A stretch of 64,000 bases of DNA from Berryella wangjianweii (GTDB lineage Bacteria > Actinomycetota > Coriobacteriia > Coriobacteriales > Eggerthellaceae), in contig CP053716.1 in NCBI GenBank assembly GCA_013201155.1, positions 558,001-622,000 of the forward strand, written 5' to 3'. The notes under the pieces are model-generated. The model did not search any database, was not told the origin of the DNA, and was given only the letters and a program-made list of their open reading frames with translations. Below are positions 1 through 8,321 of this stretch, in pieces. A program made the position numbers and the translations under genes. The number at the start of each line of letters is the position of its first letter. Position 1 is the stretch's first letter.

Positions 1-596
1 TTCTGGCGGTAGAAGGACGCGTTGTCGGGGTCGAGCGCGCTCACCTTGTCGCAGATCGACGTCAGCTCGGCCTGGGCGTTGCGGATGCTCAGCCAGGTGT
101 GCGGGTTCACGCCGCCATGGGCATGACCGTGTCCGTCCTCGGCATGATCGCCGTCGTGGTCGCCGTCGCCGTCATGGTCGTGGTCGTGAACGTCCTTGCC
201 CTTCAGCAAGGTAAGGCCCTGCGACAGGTCGAGGAAGCGGCTGTCGTCGCCCACCACGCGCTTCAGGTCGTCGATGAACGACTCCATGCCCGCGCCGTTG
301 TACACCACCAGGTCGGCCTTCGACAGCTTGGCCATGTCGCTGGTCTTCAGCTCGAAGTCGTGAGGCTCCTGGCTGCCGGTGATGACCGAGCGCACCTCCA
401 TCTTGTCGCCTACGATGCGCTCGGTCAGGTCCTTCACGGGAAAGAACGTGGCGTACACCACCGGCTTCCCGCCACCCGCGCCGCCCGCGGTGCCTGCGCT
501 GTTGGCGCCCGACCCCGCGCAACCCACGCATCCAAGGGCCACGCCGCACGCGACCATCGCGACGGCGGCAGCCCGCAGCATGCCTTTGATCGTCAT
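1..596 (-). CDS. Zinc/manganese ABC transporter substrate-binding lipoprotein (ZnuA-like), C-terminus outside window
   Basis: The frame is open from the ATG at 596 to the window edge, so this is the N-terminal part of a longer gene. The product starts with a lipoprotein signal peptide (MTIKGMLRAAAVAMVACG, with lipobox cysteines in LGCVGCAG), then the cluster A-I fold: VVYATFFPVKDLTERIVGD, an early metal ligand in SQEPHDFELK, then a His/Asp-rich loop (HDHDHDGDGDHDGDHAEDGHGHAHGG) and the second ligand in NPHTWLS. That loop lies between the first and second ligand, as in zinc-specific ZnuA proteins. It should bind Zn2+ outside the membrane and pass it to an ABC permease, presumably encoded beyond the left edge. 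A Zur-like operator lies 36 bases upstream. Confidence is high for the family and good for zinc rather than manganese. Confidence 0.9.
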   Translation of the reverse strand, partial: MTIKGMLRAAAVAMVACGVALGCVGCAGSGANSAGTAGGAGGGKPVVYATFFPVKDLTERIVGDKMEVRSVITGSQEPHDFELKTSDMAKLSKADLVVYNGAGMESFIDDLKRVVGDDSRFLDLSQGLTLLKGKDVHDHDHDGDGDHDGDHAEDGHGHAHGGVNPHTWLSIRNAQAELTSICDKVSALDPDNASFYRQ

Positions 597-631
597 GTGT
601 TCCTGCCTTCCCTTCGATTCCAAATTGAATT

Positions 632-646
632 TGAAATCTGTTTTCA
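632..646 (-). promoter_or_regulatory. Zur-like operator upstream of the zinc-binding lipoprotein gene
   Basis: The 15-mer TGAAATCTGTTTTCA is an interrupted palindrome (TGAAA-N5-TTTCA). It fits the actinobacterial Zur box pattern TGAAAATxATTTTCA at most positions. It sits 36 bases before the ATG of a ZnuA-type gene, inside the only A/T-rich stretch of this divergent region. The motif is directly visible; the Zur assignment is inference from motif plus gene function. Confidence 0.6.
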
Positions 647-955
647 TATTCCGTGATGCAACGTAGCACAGCGAACGGTGCCCGTCACGAAAAAAGGCCG
701 GAAGGAACAATCGGGTAACAAACATGTCGAAACGGCACATCACAATGCCTCGCGCCCGAAGCGCGCGGCATGGCGGAATCCCGCTCATCCCGCGCACCGG
801 GCGCCGCGCATCCGGGCGCTCCCTCACCAGCCACACGACGCGCCACGCTGCGTTCCGATCGCTGCTCTCCCGCCGGCCCGCAAGCGCGCCCCGGCACCCG
901 AGTCGCACTGACGGGCGCGGCGCGTGCGCGTGCCGCACGATTGCCCTTCCCGCCG
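647..955. other. Intergenic stretch without a recognisable gene
   Basis: This lies between the divergent zinc lipoprotein gene and pabAB. An open frame on the plus strand runs into pabAB from 770, but it has no ribosome binding site and no family resemblance. No RNA gene or mobile element is seen. Confidence 0.5.
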
Positions 956-984
956 TTGCCACGCAGGACGCCGACCCGTAGAAT
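956..984 (+). promoter_or_regulatory. Candidate sigma70-type promoter of pabAB-pabC
   Basis: TTGCCA (956-961), 17-bp spacer, TAGAAT (979-984). This would start transcription near 991 and give a leader of about 125 nt before the ATG at 1118. Confidence 0.5.
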
Positions 985-1117
985 CTGCCTATCACAGGTG
1001 TGCCCGGGGCTCCCGGGAGACTGCCACCCACAGGGCCCTGCGCGTGCAGGGGCGCTTCGTCGTGGCAGCATCCGCCTGACAGCGCCCTTCGCCGCGGCCC
1101 CCTGCGAAGGAGACCCC

Positions 1118-3280
1118 ATGATCTTGCTGATCGACAACTACGACTCGTTCACGCACACGCTGACCTCGTACCTGAGGTCGCTGGGCGCGACGGTTCGCTG
1201 CGTGCGCAACGACCGCATCGACATCCCCGCCATCGAGCGCCTGCGGGGCCGGGGCCTGCTCAGCGGCATCGTGCTGTCCCCCGGCCCCGGCCGCCCCGAC
1301 GAAAGCGGCATCTGCCCGCAGGCGGTCCGCACGTTCGCGGGTCGCGTGCCGATGCTGGGCGTGTGCCTGGGACACCAGGTCATCGCCGAGGTGCTGGGAG
1401 GGAGCGTGCGGCTGGGCGCCCGACCCATGCATGGCGAGGTAACGCCGATCACCACGACGGGCCAGGGGCTGTTCGCCCCGCTTCCGCGCCGCTTCAAAGT
1501 GACGCGCTACCATTCGCTGAGCGTTCAGCGGGCCTCGCTGCCCCCCTCGGTGGCCGTAGACGCCTGGGCCGACGACGGCGCGGTCATGGCCCTGCGCCAC
1601 CTGATACTTCCCCTGTTCGGCGTGCAGTTTCATCCCGAAGCCCTGCTGACCGAGCACGGATGCGCGCTGCTGGCGGCCTTCCTGACGGCATGCGACGCCA
1701 CCCGCGCGCAACGGGCAGCGGCGCGTGAGCAGGGCGCGTCCCCCCTTCCGCGAAAACCGCGCGCGACCCAGTCGAACGATGCGCGCGCAGCCTCGACGCC
1801 CCAGACCGCCGCGGCGTCCGCAGCCGGCGCAGCTCCCCCGGCAGGCAACGCCGGGGTCGCGACCATCCCGCAGCGCCGAGCCCATCGCACCCTTGTCGAG
1901 CCGCTGGCAGAATCCAAGCCGCTCAGCTGGGTGTTCGAGCTTGTTCACCACACCGACCAAGCCGTGTTCCTCGATTCCGCCCAGCAGGGCCCGCTCGGAC
2001 GCCACTCGGTGGTCGGCCTGCTTCCCTCACTGTGCCTTGAGGCCCGCAACGGCATGGCCTATCGAAACGGACGGCGCATCGCAGGCTCGTTCGAAGACGC
2101 GCTCGACCGCGCGCTGGCCGAGCGCGCCGAAGAGAACCCCACCGACCTTCCCCTGATCGCCGGGGCGATCGGCTTCGTGTCGTACGACCACGGGCGCGGC
2201 TACGAGCAGCTTTCCTCGCGCCATGCCGCGCGCACGCCGATGCCCGACGCGCGCTTCACCTTCTACGAGCTGCTGGTGGTGGAAGATCACGCAACAGGGC
2301 AGCTGTGGGCCTGCGCCCAAGAAGACCCCGCGGATCCCCTGCGGGCGCGCCGCCTGGTTGAATACGCACAGAACCTGGTGAGCAGAGCCGTCTCGCCCCC
2401 CGTGCCCGCTCGCACAGCCACCCAGGCCGCCTTCCGCGCCGACCTGGGCCGCGCCGGCTACGAGGACGCCGTGGGGCAGCTGATCGAGCACATCCGGCAG
2501 GGACGCACCTACATCGCCAACCTCTCCCGCCGGCTGGAGGTGCGGGAGGGGCCCGCGCCCTACGACGCCTACCGCTACCTGCGAACGCACAGCCCGGCAC
2601 CCTTCGCTGCCTACCTGAACGGCGGAAGCTGGCACGTGGCCTGCGCCTCGATGGAGCGCTTCCTGCAGGTGCGGGGCGGACGCGTGGTCACCCGCCCCAT
2701 CAAGGGAACCCGCCCGCGCGGCTCCTGCCCGCAGGAGGATGCGGACATGCGCCGCGAGCTGGAAACCAGCGCAAAGGAGCTCAGCGAGCTGCTGATGGTG
2801 GTTGACCTGGAACGCAACGACCTCTGTCGCGTGTGCGAGCCGGGAAGCGCGCAGGTGCCCGCACACGCCGTCACCGAGGCGTACGCCACCGTGTTCCACC
2901 TGGTATCGACCGTCGAGGGGCGCCTGCGGGCCGGCATGGGAGCCGGGGCCCTGCTGCGCGCGACCTTTCCCGGGGGATCGATCACGGGCGCGCCCAAGGT
3001 GGAGACCATGCGCATCATCGACCGGCTGGAGCGATCGGCCCGTGGGCTGTACACCGGCTCGATCGGTTATCTGGCCTGCGATGGCGACATCGACCTGAAC
3101 ATCGTGATCCGCACCGCCGTGCACGAGGGCGATCGCTGGCGCATAGGCGTGGGGGGAGGAATCACGGCGCAGTCGGAAGCCTCCTTCGAATACGATGAGA
3201 CGCTGGTGAAGGCTCGGGCTCTGCTGGAGGCGCTGAACGCGCCCGGCAGCGCAGGATGGGAAAGGGGGCGGCGCGCATGA
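1118..3280 (+). CDS. pabAB: Aminodeoxychorismate synthase, fused PabA-PabB
   Basis: A 720-residue fusion that makes 4-amino-4-deoxychorismate from chorismate and glutamine for folate synthesis. Residues 1 to about 190 are a class I glutamine amidotransferase (start MILLIDNYDSFTH, oxyanion motif SPGPGRPDE, nucleophile Cys83 in GVCLGHQ, catalytic His in QFHPEALLTEHG). A linker of about 70 residues rich in Ala, Arg and Pro follows. The C-terminal chorismate-binding half shows PIKGT, DLERNDLCRV, GGSITGAPK and YTGSIGY. PIKGT, rather than the PIAGT of anthranilate synthase, and the adjoining pabC favour PabB over TrpE. The ATG at 1118 was chosen because GAAGGAG precedes it and the protein then begins exactly at the amidotransferase domain. 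It overlaps pabC by four bases. Confidence 0.93.
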   Translation: MILLIDNYDSFTHTLTSYLRSLGATVRCVRNDRIDIPAIERLRGRGLLSGIVLSPGPGRPDESGICPQAVRTFAGRVPMLGVCLGHQVIAEVLGGSVRLGARPMHGEVTPITTTGQGLFAPLPRRFKVTRYHSLSVQRASLPPSVAVDAWADDGAVMALRHLILPLFGVQFHPEALLTEHGCALLAAFLTACDATRAQRAAAREQGASPLPRKPRATQSNDARAASTPQTAAASAAGAAPPAGNAGVATIPQRRAHRTLVEPLAESKPLSWVFELVHHTDQAVFLDSAQQGPLGRHSVVGLLPSLCLEARNGMAYRNGRRIAGSFEDALDRALAERAEENPTDLPLIAGAIGFVSYDHGRGYEQLSSRHAARTPMPDARFTFYELLVVEDHATGQLWACAQEDPADPLRARRLVEYAQNLVSRAVSPPVPARTATQAAFRADLGRAGYEDAVGQLIEHIRQGRTYIANLSRRLEVREGPAPYDAYRYLRTHSPAPFAAYLNGGSWHVACASMERFLQVRGGRVVTRPIKGTRPRGSCPQEDADMRRELETSAKELSELLMVVDLERNDLCRVCEPGSAQVPAHAVTEAYATVFHLVSTVEGRLRAGMGAGALLRATFPGGSITGAPKVETMRIIDRLERSARGLYTGSIGYLACDGDIDLNIVIRTAVHEGDRWRIGVGGGITAQSEASFEYDETLVKARALLEALNAPGSAGWERGRRA

Positions 3281-4017
3281 GCACCGCCGTGATCGCCGAC
3301 GACGGGTTTCGCTACGGCCTGGGGGCCTTCGAAACCATCGGCGTGGAGAACGGGCGCCTCGCCCTGCTGGACGACCACCTGGCGCGCCTGAGCCGCGCGG
3401 CGGCCTTCCTAGAGCTGCCGATGGACGAGGCCGCGCTGCGCATCGAGGCGGGAAGGCAGGCGCTCGCGCAGGGAGGGGCCCGCGGCCGACATGCGCTGCG
3501 GCTGACCCTTACCGCGCGAAACACCCTGTTCGAGCTGCGGCCCAACCCCTACGGCCTCGACGAGCTGCATCGCGGGCTCAGCTGCTGCATCGGCCGGCTG
3601 CGACGCAACCCGCACGCGCCGCTCACCTTTCACAAAACGCTCTGCTGCGGCGATTCCATCCTTGAGAAGCGCCATGCGAGGCGGCAGGGGTTCGACGAGC
3701 CGCTGCTGCTGAGCACCGAGGGCCGGCTATGCGAGGGAGCCGTCACCAACGTGTTCCTGCTGACCGACGACGGCCTGGTCACGCCAAGCGTGAAGTCGGG
3801 ACTGCTTCCCGGCACCATGCGCGCCTGGGTGATGCGGCGCACCGAGGTGACGGAACGCGAGGTCGATCCACGCGAGCTTCTTCAGGCACGCGAGGTGCTG
3901 CTGACGAACGCCCTGATGGGAATTGCCCATGTGCGCGCCCTGGACGGGCGGGCCCTCCCCTGCGCGGGGCTCGCGCACGCGCTGCGCGACGCATACCTTC
4001 GCGAGGCGCGCGGGTAG
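3277..4017 (+). CDS. pabC: Aminodeoxychorismate lyase (PLP class IV)
   Basis: A 246-residue class IV aminotransferase-fold protein that would convert aminodeoxychorismate to p-aminobenzoate and pyruvate, completing the step begun by PabAB. Visible motifs are YGLGAFETI near the N-terminus, the probable PLP lysine in FHKTL, the EGRLCEGAVTNVFL segment and the SGLLPGTMR cofactor phosphate-binding segment. The start overlaps the pabAB stop as ATGA, with GGGGGCGG upstream, so the two are translationally coupled. An in-frame ATG at 3256 is less likely. D-amino acid or branched-chain aminotransferases share the fold, but the operon partner settles the role. Confidence 0.88.
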   Translation: MSTAVIADDGFRYGLGAFETIGVENGRLALLDDHLARLSRAAAFLELPMDEAALRIEAGRQALAQGGARGRHALRLTLTARNTLFELRPNPYGLDELHRGLSCCIGRLRRNPHAPLTFHKTLCCGDSILEKRHARRQGFDEPLLLSTEGRLCEGAVTNVFLLTDDGLVTPSVKSGLLPGTMRAWVMRRTEVTEREVDPRELLQAREVLLTNALMGIAHVRALDGRALPCAGLAHALRDAYLREARG

Positions 4018-4225
4018 GAGGCCGCGCGGCGGCGCCTGCCCGATGCGGGCGCACCGATGCGAGTGAGCCACCGAGCGGGCCGCCTGCCCGATGCGGGCGG
4101 GCCTGGTCAACGCGTGTGCGCCCTGCGTGGCGCATACCGTCACCGTCGCGCTCTGCGTGCGCGCACCGCGCACGGTGCGCATCACCGAGAAGCGCACGTC
4201 CAGAGGCAACGCGCAGGAACGCTCC

Positions 4226-4340
4226 TTGACCATTTTACGTAATCAAATTCTTTATCTTATTTATTGTGTGCATTATGTGAATCGCAGAAACAGGGCGCGC
4301 GGCATCCATAGACTGTACAGGTTGTTAGTTGTGGATAATT
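4226..4340 (+). promoter_or_regulatory. A/T-rich control region of the zinT-type gene
   Basis: Two candidate starts are visible: TTGACC (4226-4231) with a weak -10 at about 4249-4254, and a stronger -10 GATAAT (4334-4339) whose -35 zone is poor but covered by the perfect 8-bp palindrome CTGTACAG (4313-4320). A regulator binding that palindrome is inference. No convincing Zur box was found here. The stretch 4018-4225 before it holds nothing recognisable. Confidence 0.35.
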
Positions 4341-4365
4341 TAATGCACGTTGGAAGGAGAGGCAC

Positions 4366-5019
4366 ATGAAGTCACTGAAGTACCTTGGCGGAGCGGGCGT
4401 CACCTGCGCGCTTGCGTTCACGCTGGTAGGGTGCGCGGGGCAGGCGGAGAAGCCCGCAACCGACTCCGGCGCCAAGGCCCCCGCTGTCGAGCAGAAGGAA
4501 TCCAAAGACGCCAAGGACGCCAAGGTGTCGCTGGCGAACTGGAAGGGCACCTGGAACGACTTCGGCTCGTACCTGGACATGCCCGAGGTGCAGGAGGCCA
4601 TCGACGAGGTGGCCAAGAAGGAGGGAACCACCTCCGACGAGGCGAAGGCCGCGATGAAGAAGACGCGCAACTGCGAGTTCCACGGCCTGGTGATCGAGGG
4701 CGACACCATCTCGTTCCTGGACGGCTTCAAGGACAAGGACGGCAAGGAGACCTCCCGGGCCACCTACAAGTTCGTAGAGGCCAAGAAGGTCAAGCACGGC
4801 GGCAAGGAGCTTGAGTGGGACGTCTTCAAGGCCGTGGAGAAGGACGCCAAGTATCCCCTGCTGATGATGATGCCGGTGCACGGCGAGGAGGAGCTGACCC
4901 ACTTCCACATGCGCTACGGCACCAGCGTGGACGAGATGATGGCCAAGGACGACTGGTACCCCACCTTCATCGCGCCCACCTCGACGATCGATCAGGTGAA
5001 GGACGAGGTCAAGGAATAG
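4366..5019 (+). CDS. ZinT/YodA-like metal-binding lipoprotein
   Basis: A 217-residue lipoprotein. The signal peptide ends in the lipobox LVGC (Cys23), followed by a charged, Lys/Asp-rich linker and a domain matching the ZinT (YodA) family. The domain starts with LANWKGTWNDFGSYL and ends with the hallmark HFHMRYGTS....DDWYPTFIAP, which contains the paired histidines of the metal site. ZinT proteins are lipocalin-like zinc or cadmium binders that support ZnuABC under zinc limitation. The location directly before a zinc-type ABC operon agrees. The RBS is GGAAGGAG eight bases before the ATG. Unlike E. coli ZinT, it lacks the His-rich N-terminal tail and is membrane-tethered. Confidence 0.85.
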   Translation: MKSLKYLGGAGVTCALAFTLVGCAGQAEKPATDSGAKAPAVEQKESKDAKDAKVSLANWKGTWNDFGSYLDMPEVQEAIDEVAKKEGTTSDEAKAAMKKTRNCEFHGLVIEGDTISFLDGFKDKDGKETSRATYKFVEAKKVKHGGKELEWDVFKAVEKDAKYPLLMMMPVHGEEELTHFHMRYGTSVDEMMAKDDWYPTFIAPTSTIDQVKDEVKE

Positions 5020-5035
5020 CGAACCGTCAGCGAAT

Positions 5036-5063
5036 CGAAGGGGGCGCTCCGGCGCCCCCTTCG
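5036..5063 (+). terminator. Intercistronic hairpin between zinT-type gene and ABC operon
   Basis: A perfect 12-bp stem (5036-5047 with 5052-5063, loop TCCG) ends 23 bases before the next start. There is no U-tract, so it may be a partial terminator or an mRNA-stabilising hairpin that keeps the lipoprotein more abundant than the transporter. Confidence 0.6.
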
Positions 5064-5086
5064 GCTGAAGGCGAGAAAGGGAACGT

Positions 5087-6415
5087 ATGGACTGCACCAG
5101 GCGCGACTTCCTCAGGCTCTGCGGCTGCACGGCGGCCGTCGGGGCGACAGGCGCGCTGCTGACGGCGTGCGGCGGGGGCCGCGGAGCAAGGCGCGACGGC
5201 GACCGGCCCCTCGTGTACGCCTCGTTCTACCCCGTGTACGACCTGGTGCGCGAGGTGGCAGGCGACAGCATCGAGGTACGGGCCTTCATGCCCACCAACA
5301 AGGACCCCCACATCTGGGAGCCCACGCCCAAGAACCTACGCGAGCTGTCGCAGGCCGACCTGCTGATGATCAACGGCGCCAACATGGAGCGCTGGATCGA
5401 CCAGGTGCGCAGCAACCTTCCCGACCTGCCCGTGCTCACCCTGGCCGACAGCGTCGAGCTGATCACCTACCGGGGCGCGGCGGCCATGGGCGAGTTCCAG
5501 TACATCGCGCGCCTGAACGTGGGGCCCGGCACCTACGGGTTCGAATTCGGCCACACCCACCAAGACATCATGCGCGTGGCCTTCTTCAGGGCGTCGGCCG
5601 ACGAGAGCCTTGACGACCTCGCCAAGCGCGGGCGTCGGATCATGAACGAGAAGGGCCGCACCATCACCCAGCGCTCCACCATCGACGTTGAGGACGGCAC
5701 AGTGTACGCCCTGGAGATGGGACACGAAAGCGGCTACATCGGGTTCACGCTGCCCGAGGGCGACGACTGGGTGGTGCTGTCCGACCGCAAGAGCGCGAAC
5801 CTGCTGTCGTACCGGCTGGTGAACGGGCCCGAAGGCGATGACCTTGACGTAACGGAGCTGATGGAGGGCTCGTCGTCGAGTCTGGACAAGGTGACCTACG
5901 ACCCGCACTCGTGGCTGTCGCTGACGAACGCGAAGCTGTACTGCAACGCCATCTACGACAGGCTCGGCCAGATGCACCCCAGCCTGAAATCCGACCTCAG
6001 CCGCAACAAGGTAGACGTGGTCAGCCGCATCACCGAGCTGTCGGCCACCTCCGCCGAGAAGTTCAAGGGCCTGGAGCGCCGCGAGTTCGTGGTAACGCAC
6101 AACGCCTACGCGTACCTGTGCCGCGACCTGAACATCAAGCACTTCCCTCTGCAGGGACTCACGTCAACCGAGTCGCCCGCGCTGAAGACCGTGCGCAAGG
6201 CCGTGGACTTCTGCCGCAGCCACAACACCACGACGATCTTCTACGAACTGGGCTCGAACCCGAAGGACGCCGACACCGTTGCCAACGAGATCGGCGGAAA
6301 GTCGGTTCCGCTGGCGTCGATGGAGTACGTCAGCGAGCAGCAGGGCGCCGAGATGAACGGCTACGTGCAGATCATGCGCTCGAACATCGAGGCAATATAC
6401 GAGTCGCTGGTTTAG
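5087..6415 (+). CDS. Zinc-type ABC transporter substrate-binding lipoprotein with a ~140-residue inserted domain
   Basis: A 442-residue cluster A-I binding protein. The N-terminus carries a Tat-type lipoprotein signal (TRRDFLRLCG, lipobox LTAC with Cys28). The ZnuA fold is then seen in two pieces: residues about 41-127 with ligand His75 (DPHIWEP), and about 269-442 with His274 (YDPHSWLS), His338 (VTHNAYAY) and probably Glu387 (YELGSNPKDAD). Between them, residues about 128-268 form a separate segment with FGHTHQD and EMGHESG. Ordinary ZnuA proteins have only a short His-rich loop there. Total length is about 130-150 residues above the family norm. It should deliver Zn2+ to the ATPase and permease encoded next. 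The start has a purine-rich GAGAAAGGGA upstream. Confidence 0.88.
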   Translation: MDCTRRDFLRLCGCTAAVGATGALLTACGGGRGARRDGDRPLVYASFYPVYDLVREVAGDSIEVRAFMPTNKDPHIWEPTPKNLRELSQADLLMINGANMERWIDQVRSNLPDLPVLTLADSVELITYRGAAAMGEFQYIARLNVGPGTYGFEFGHTHQDIMRVAFFRASADESLDDLAKRGRRIMNEKGRTITQRSTIDVEDGTVYALEMGHESGYIGFTLPEGDDWVVLSDRKSANLLSYRLVNGPEGDDLDVTELMEGSSSSLDKVTYDPHSWLSLTNAKLYCNAIYDRLGQMHPSLKSDLSRNKVDVVSRITELSATSAEKFKGLERREFVVTHNAYAYLCRDLNIKHFPLQGLTSTESPALKTVRKAVDFCRSHNTTTIFYELGSNPKDADTVANEIGGKSVPLASMEYVSEQQGAEMNGYVQIMRSNIEAIYESLV

Positions 6416-6452
6416 CGGGTCCGACGGTCCGCTCGGCCTTCAAGGAGGAACG

Positions 6453-7124
6453 TTGAACGCCATTGAGGTTTCGAACCTCGTGTTCGGATACACCGCCCAC
6501 CCCGTGCTGAAGGGGCTGGACGTCACGGTGCCGGAGGGCGCGCTGTGCTGCCTGACCGGCGAGAACGGGTCGGGCAAGTCGACCCTCATGAAAGTGCTGC
6601 TGGGCGAGCTGAAAGGCTACACGGGCGAGGTGAGGCTGTACGGCAAGCCGCTTGCGGCCTACCGCGACCTCACCTGGATCGGCTATGTGCCGCAGGCCAA
6701 CGTCATGAGCAAGGTGGCGTTCCCCACCACCTGTCGCGAGATCGTCGTGCAGGGACTGTACCGCGACTTCGGGCCGGTGAAGGTGCCGCGCAGGCGCCAC
6801 TTCGCCGTAGCCGATGCCGCGCTTGAGCGCATGGGGCTTCAGCAGCACGCCCGCAAGCCCTTCAACGAGCTGTCAGGCGGCCTGCAGCAGCGCGTGATGA
6901 TCTGCCGGGCCCTGGTAACCGACCCCAAGCTGCTGGTGCTGGACGAGCCCACCGCGGGCGTGGACGGCCACAGCAAGGCGCGGTTTCTCCAGCTGCTGGC
7001 CGATGAGCGTCAGAAGCGCCACCTTACCTGCCTGATCGTGTCTCATGAGCATCAGCTGATCAGCAGCCACCTCAGCCTGGACGCCACGTACAAGATCGAG
7101 GATGGAAGGATCGTCAATGCTTGA
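6453..7124 (+). CDS. znuC: Zinc-type ABC transporter ATP-binding protein
   Basis: A 223-residue ABC ATPase that powers the metal importer. Walker A is GENGSGKST, the Q-loop segment is YVPQANVMS, the signature is ELSGGLQQRV, Walker B is LLVLDEPTAGVD and the H-loop is VSHEHQ. It starts with TTG at 6453, supported by a strong AAGGAGG five bases before and by no better ATG. It follows the binding-protein gene by 37 bases and overlaps the permease gene. Manganese or iron transporters of the same family cannot be excluded by this subunit alone; the neighbours point to zinc. Confidence 0.9.
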   Translation: MNAIEVSNLVFGYTAHPVLKGLDVTVPEGALCCLTGENGSGKSTLMKVLLGELKGYTGEVRLYGKPLAAYRDLTWIGYVPQANVMSKVAFPTTCREIVVQGLYRDFGPVKVPRRRHFAVADAALERMGLQQHARKPFNELSGGLQQRVMICRALVTDPKLLVLDEPTAGVDGHSKARFLQLLADERQKRHLTCLIVSHEHQLISSHLSLDATYKIEDGRIVNA

Positions 7125-7977
7125 GTTCGAGTTCATGAGGCGCACGCTGATGGCAGGGCTGCTGTTCGCCATCGCGCTGCCGCTGATCGGCATCGTGATG
7201 ATCAACCGCAAGACCTCGATGGTCAGCGACGCGCTTTCGCATGTGTCGCTGACGGGCGTGGGGCTGGGGCTGATCTTCGGATTCGACCCCGTGATCGGCG
7301 CGGTGGTCAGCTGCGTGGTGGCCGGGTTCTCGATCGAGGCGGTGCGCAGCCGCATGCCGCAGCTGGGCGACATGGCCGTGGCGGTGATCATGAGCGCGGG
7401 TCTGGGTCTGGCGGTGATCCTGGCCGACCTGGCGCCGGGCGGCAACACCTTCGAGTCGTACCTGTTCGGATCGATATCGTCGGTCACGCCAGGCGACCTG
7501 CTGATGACCGGCGTGGCCTTCCTGGGAACCGTGGCGCTGAGCGTGATGCTGTACGCCGGGTTGTCGGACATCGCGATCGACGCCACCCTGGCGCGTCTAT
7601 CGGGCGTGCGGGTACGGCTGGTGAACGGGGCGTTCACGGCACTGTCGGCCGTGATGATCGGCCTGGCCTGCAAGGTGGTGGGCGCCCTGCTGGTGGTGTC
7701 GCTGGTAGCGCTTCCCGTGGCGACGGCGCTGGTGCTGTGCCGCAGCTATCGGCAGACGTGCATGGCGTCGACCGTTCTGGGCGTGGTGTACACCATGAGC
7801 GGGCTGACGTTCTCGTACCACTTCGACGTGCGCCCAGGCGGCGCGATCGTGATGGCGGCGATCATCGGCATCCTGGTGGCGCTGTGCGCGTCGTTCGTCA
7901 TGCGGCGCGTGCGCGGTGACGAGAAGGCGAGCTCGGCGGGCCTTACGGCAGCGGCGGCGGCCCTCAGCGACGAATAG
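7117..7977 (+). CDS. znuB: Zinc-type ABC transporter permease
   Basis: A 286-residue ABC-3 family membrane protein with about eight hydrophobic spans. It starts at the ATG at 7117 (GGAAGGA seven bases before) and overlaps znuC by eight bases, so it is translationally coupled. The segment MINRKTSMVSDALSHVSLTG is typical of the family's first cytoplasmic loop. The C-terminal tail is charged and alanine-rich. It forms the channel for the metal delivered by the preceding lipoprotein. Confidence 0.9.
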   Translation: MLEFEFMRRTLMAGLLFAIALPLIGIVMINRKTSMVSDALSHVSLTGVGLGLIFGFDPVIGAVVSCVVAGFSIEAVRSRMPQLGDMAVAVIMSAGLGLAVILADLAPGGNTFESYLFGSISSVTPGDLLMTGVAFLGTVALSVMLYAGLSDIAIDATLARLSGVRVRLVNGAFTALSAVMIGLACKVVGALLVVSLVALPVATALVLCRSYRQTCMASTVLGVVYTMSGLTFSYHFDVRPGGAIVMAAIIGILVALCASFVMRRVRGDEKASSAGLTAAAAALSDE

Positions 7978-8025
7978 CGGGTGCGAAGCCGAACCAAGCC
8001 GCACGAACGCAAGACGAGGCGAATG

Positions 8026-8059
8026 CGAAGCGGGGGCGACCGGAATCGCCCCCGCTTCG
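8026..8059 (+). terminator. Terminator after the zinc transporter operon
   Basis: A 14-bp perfect stem (8026-8039 with 8046-8059, loop CCGGAA) lies 48 bases after the permease stop. Only scattered T residues follow, which is common in GC-rich actinobacteria. Confidence 0.75.
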
Positions 8060-8321
8060 TGCGCTCTTCCCCTCGTCACCATGCGCAGTCCCACGCGTAA
8101 CGTACGAGATTCGCCTCGAAACAGTTCCCCTACTCCCAGTATCGCCACACCAATCAGAACAACTGGAACAAGGCGTAAATCCGCTCATAAACCGCGCCCG
8201 TTCTCCGTTCTTCAATCCCGAACGCCAGCTGCCTGCTATTCGTATACGCGCACTCGTCGAAACGGGAATAAGATAGTGCGCCATGGCAGGTTGAGCGGGC
8301 ATGGCGCAACGGGGGTAGGTC

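Noticed and set aside
770-1117. N-terminal extension of PabAB by 116 residues
   Set aside because: The frame is open, but there is no ribosome binding site at 770, the sequence is low-complexity Arg/Ala/Pro, and the candidate promoter at 956-984 lies inside it. The ATG at 1118 has GAAGGAG and begins the domain exactly.
8060-8321. SAM or cobalamin riboswitch before metF
   Set aside because: No recognisable core motif of either class could be identified by eye in the 260-nt leader.
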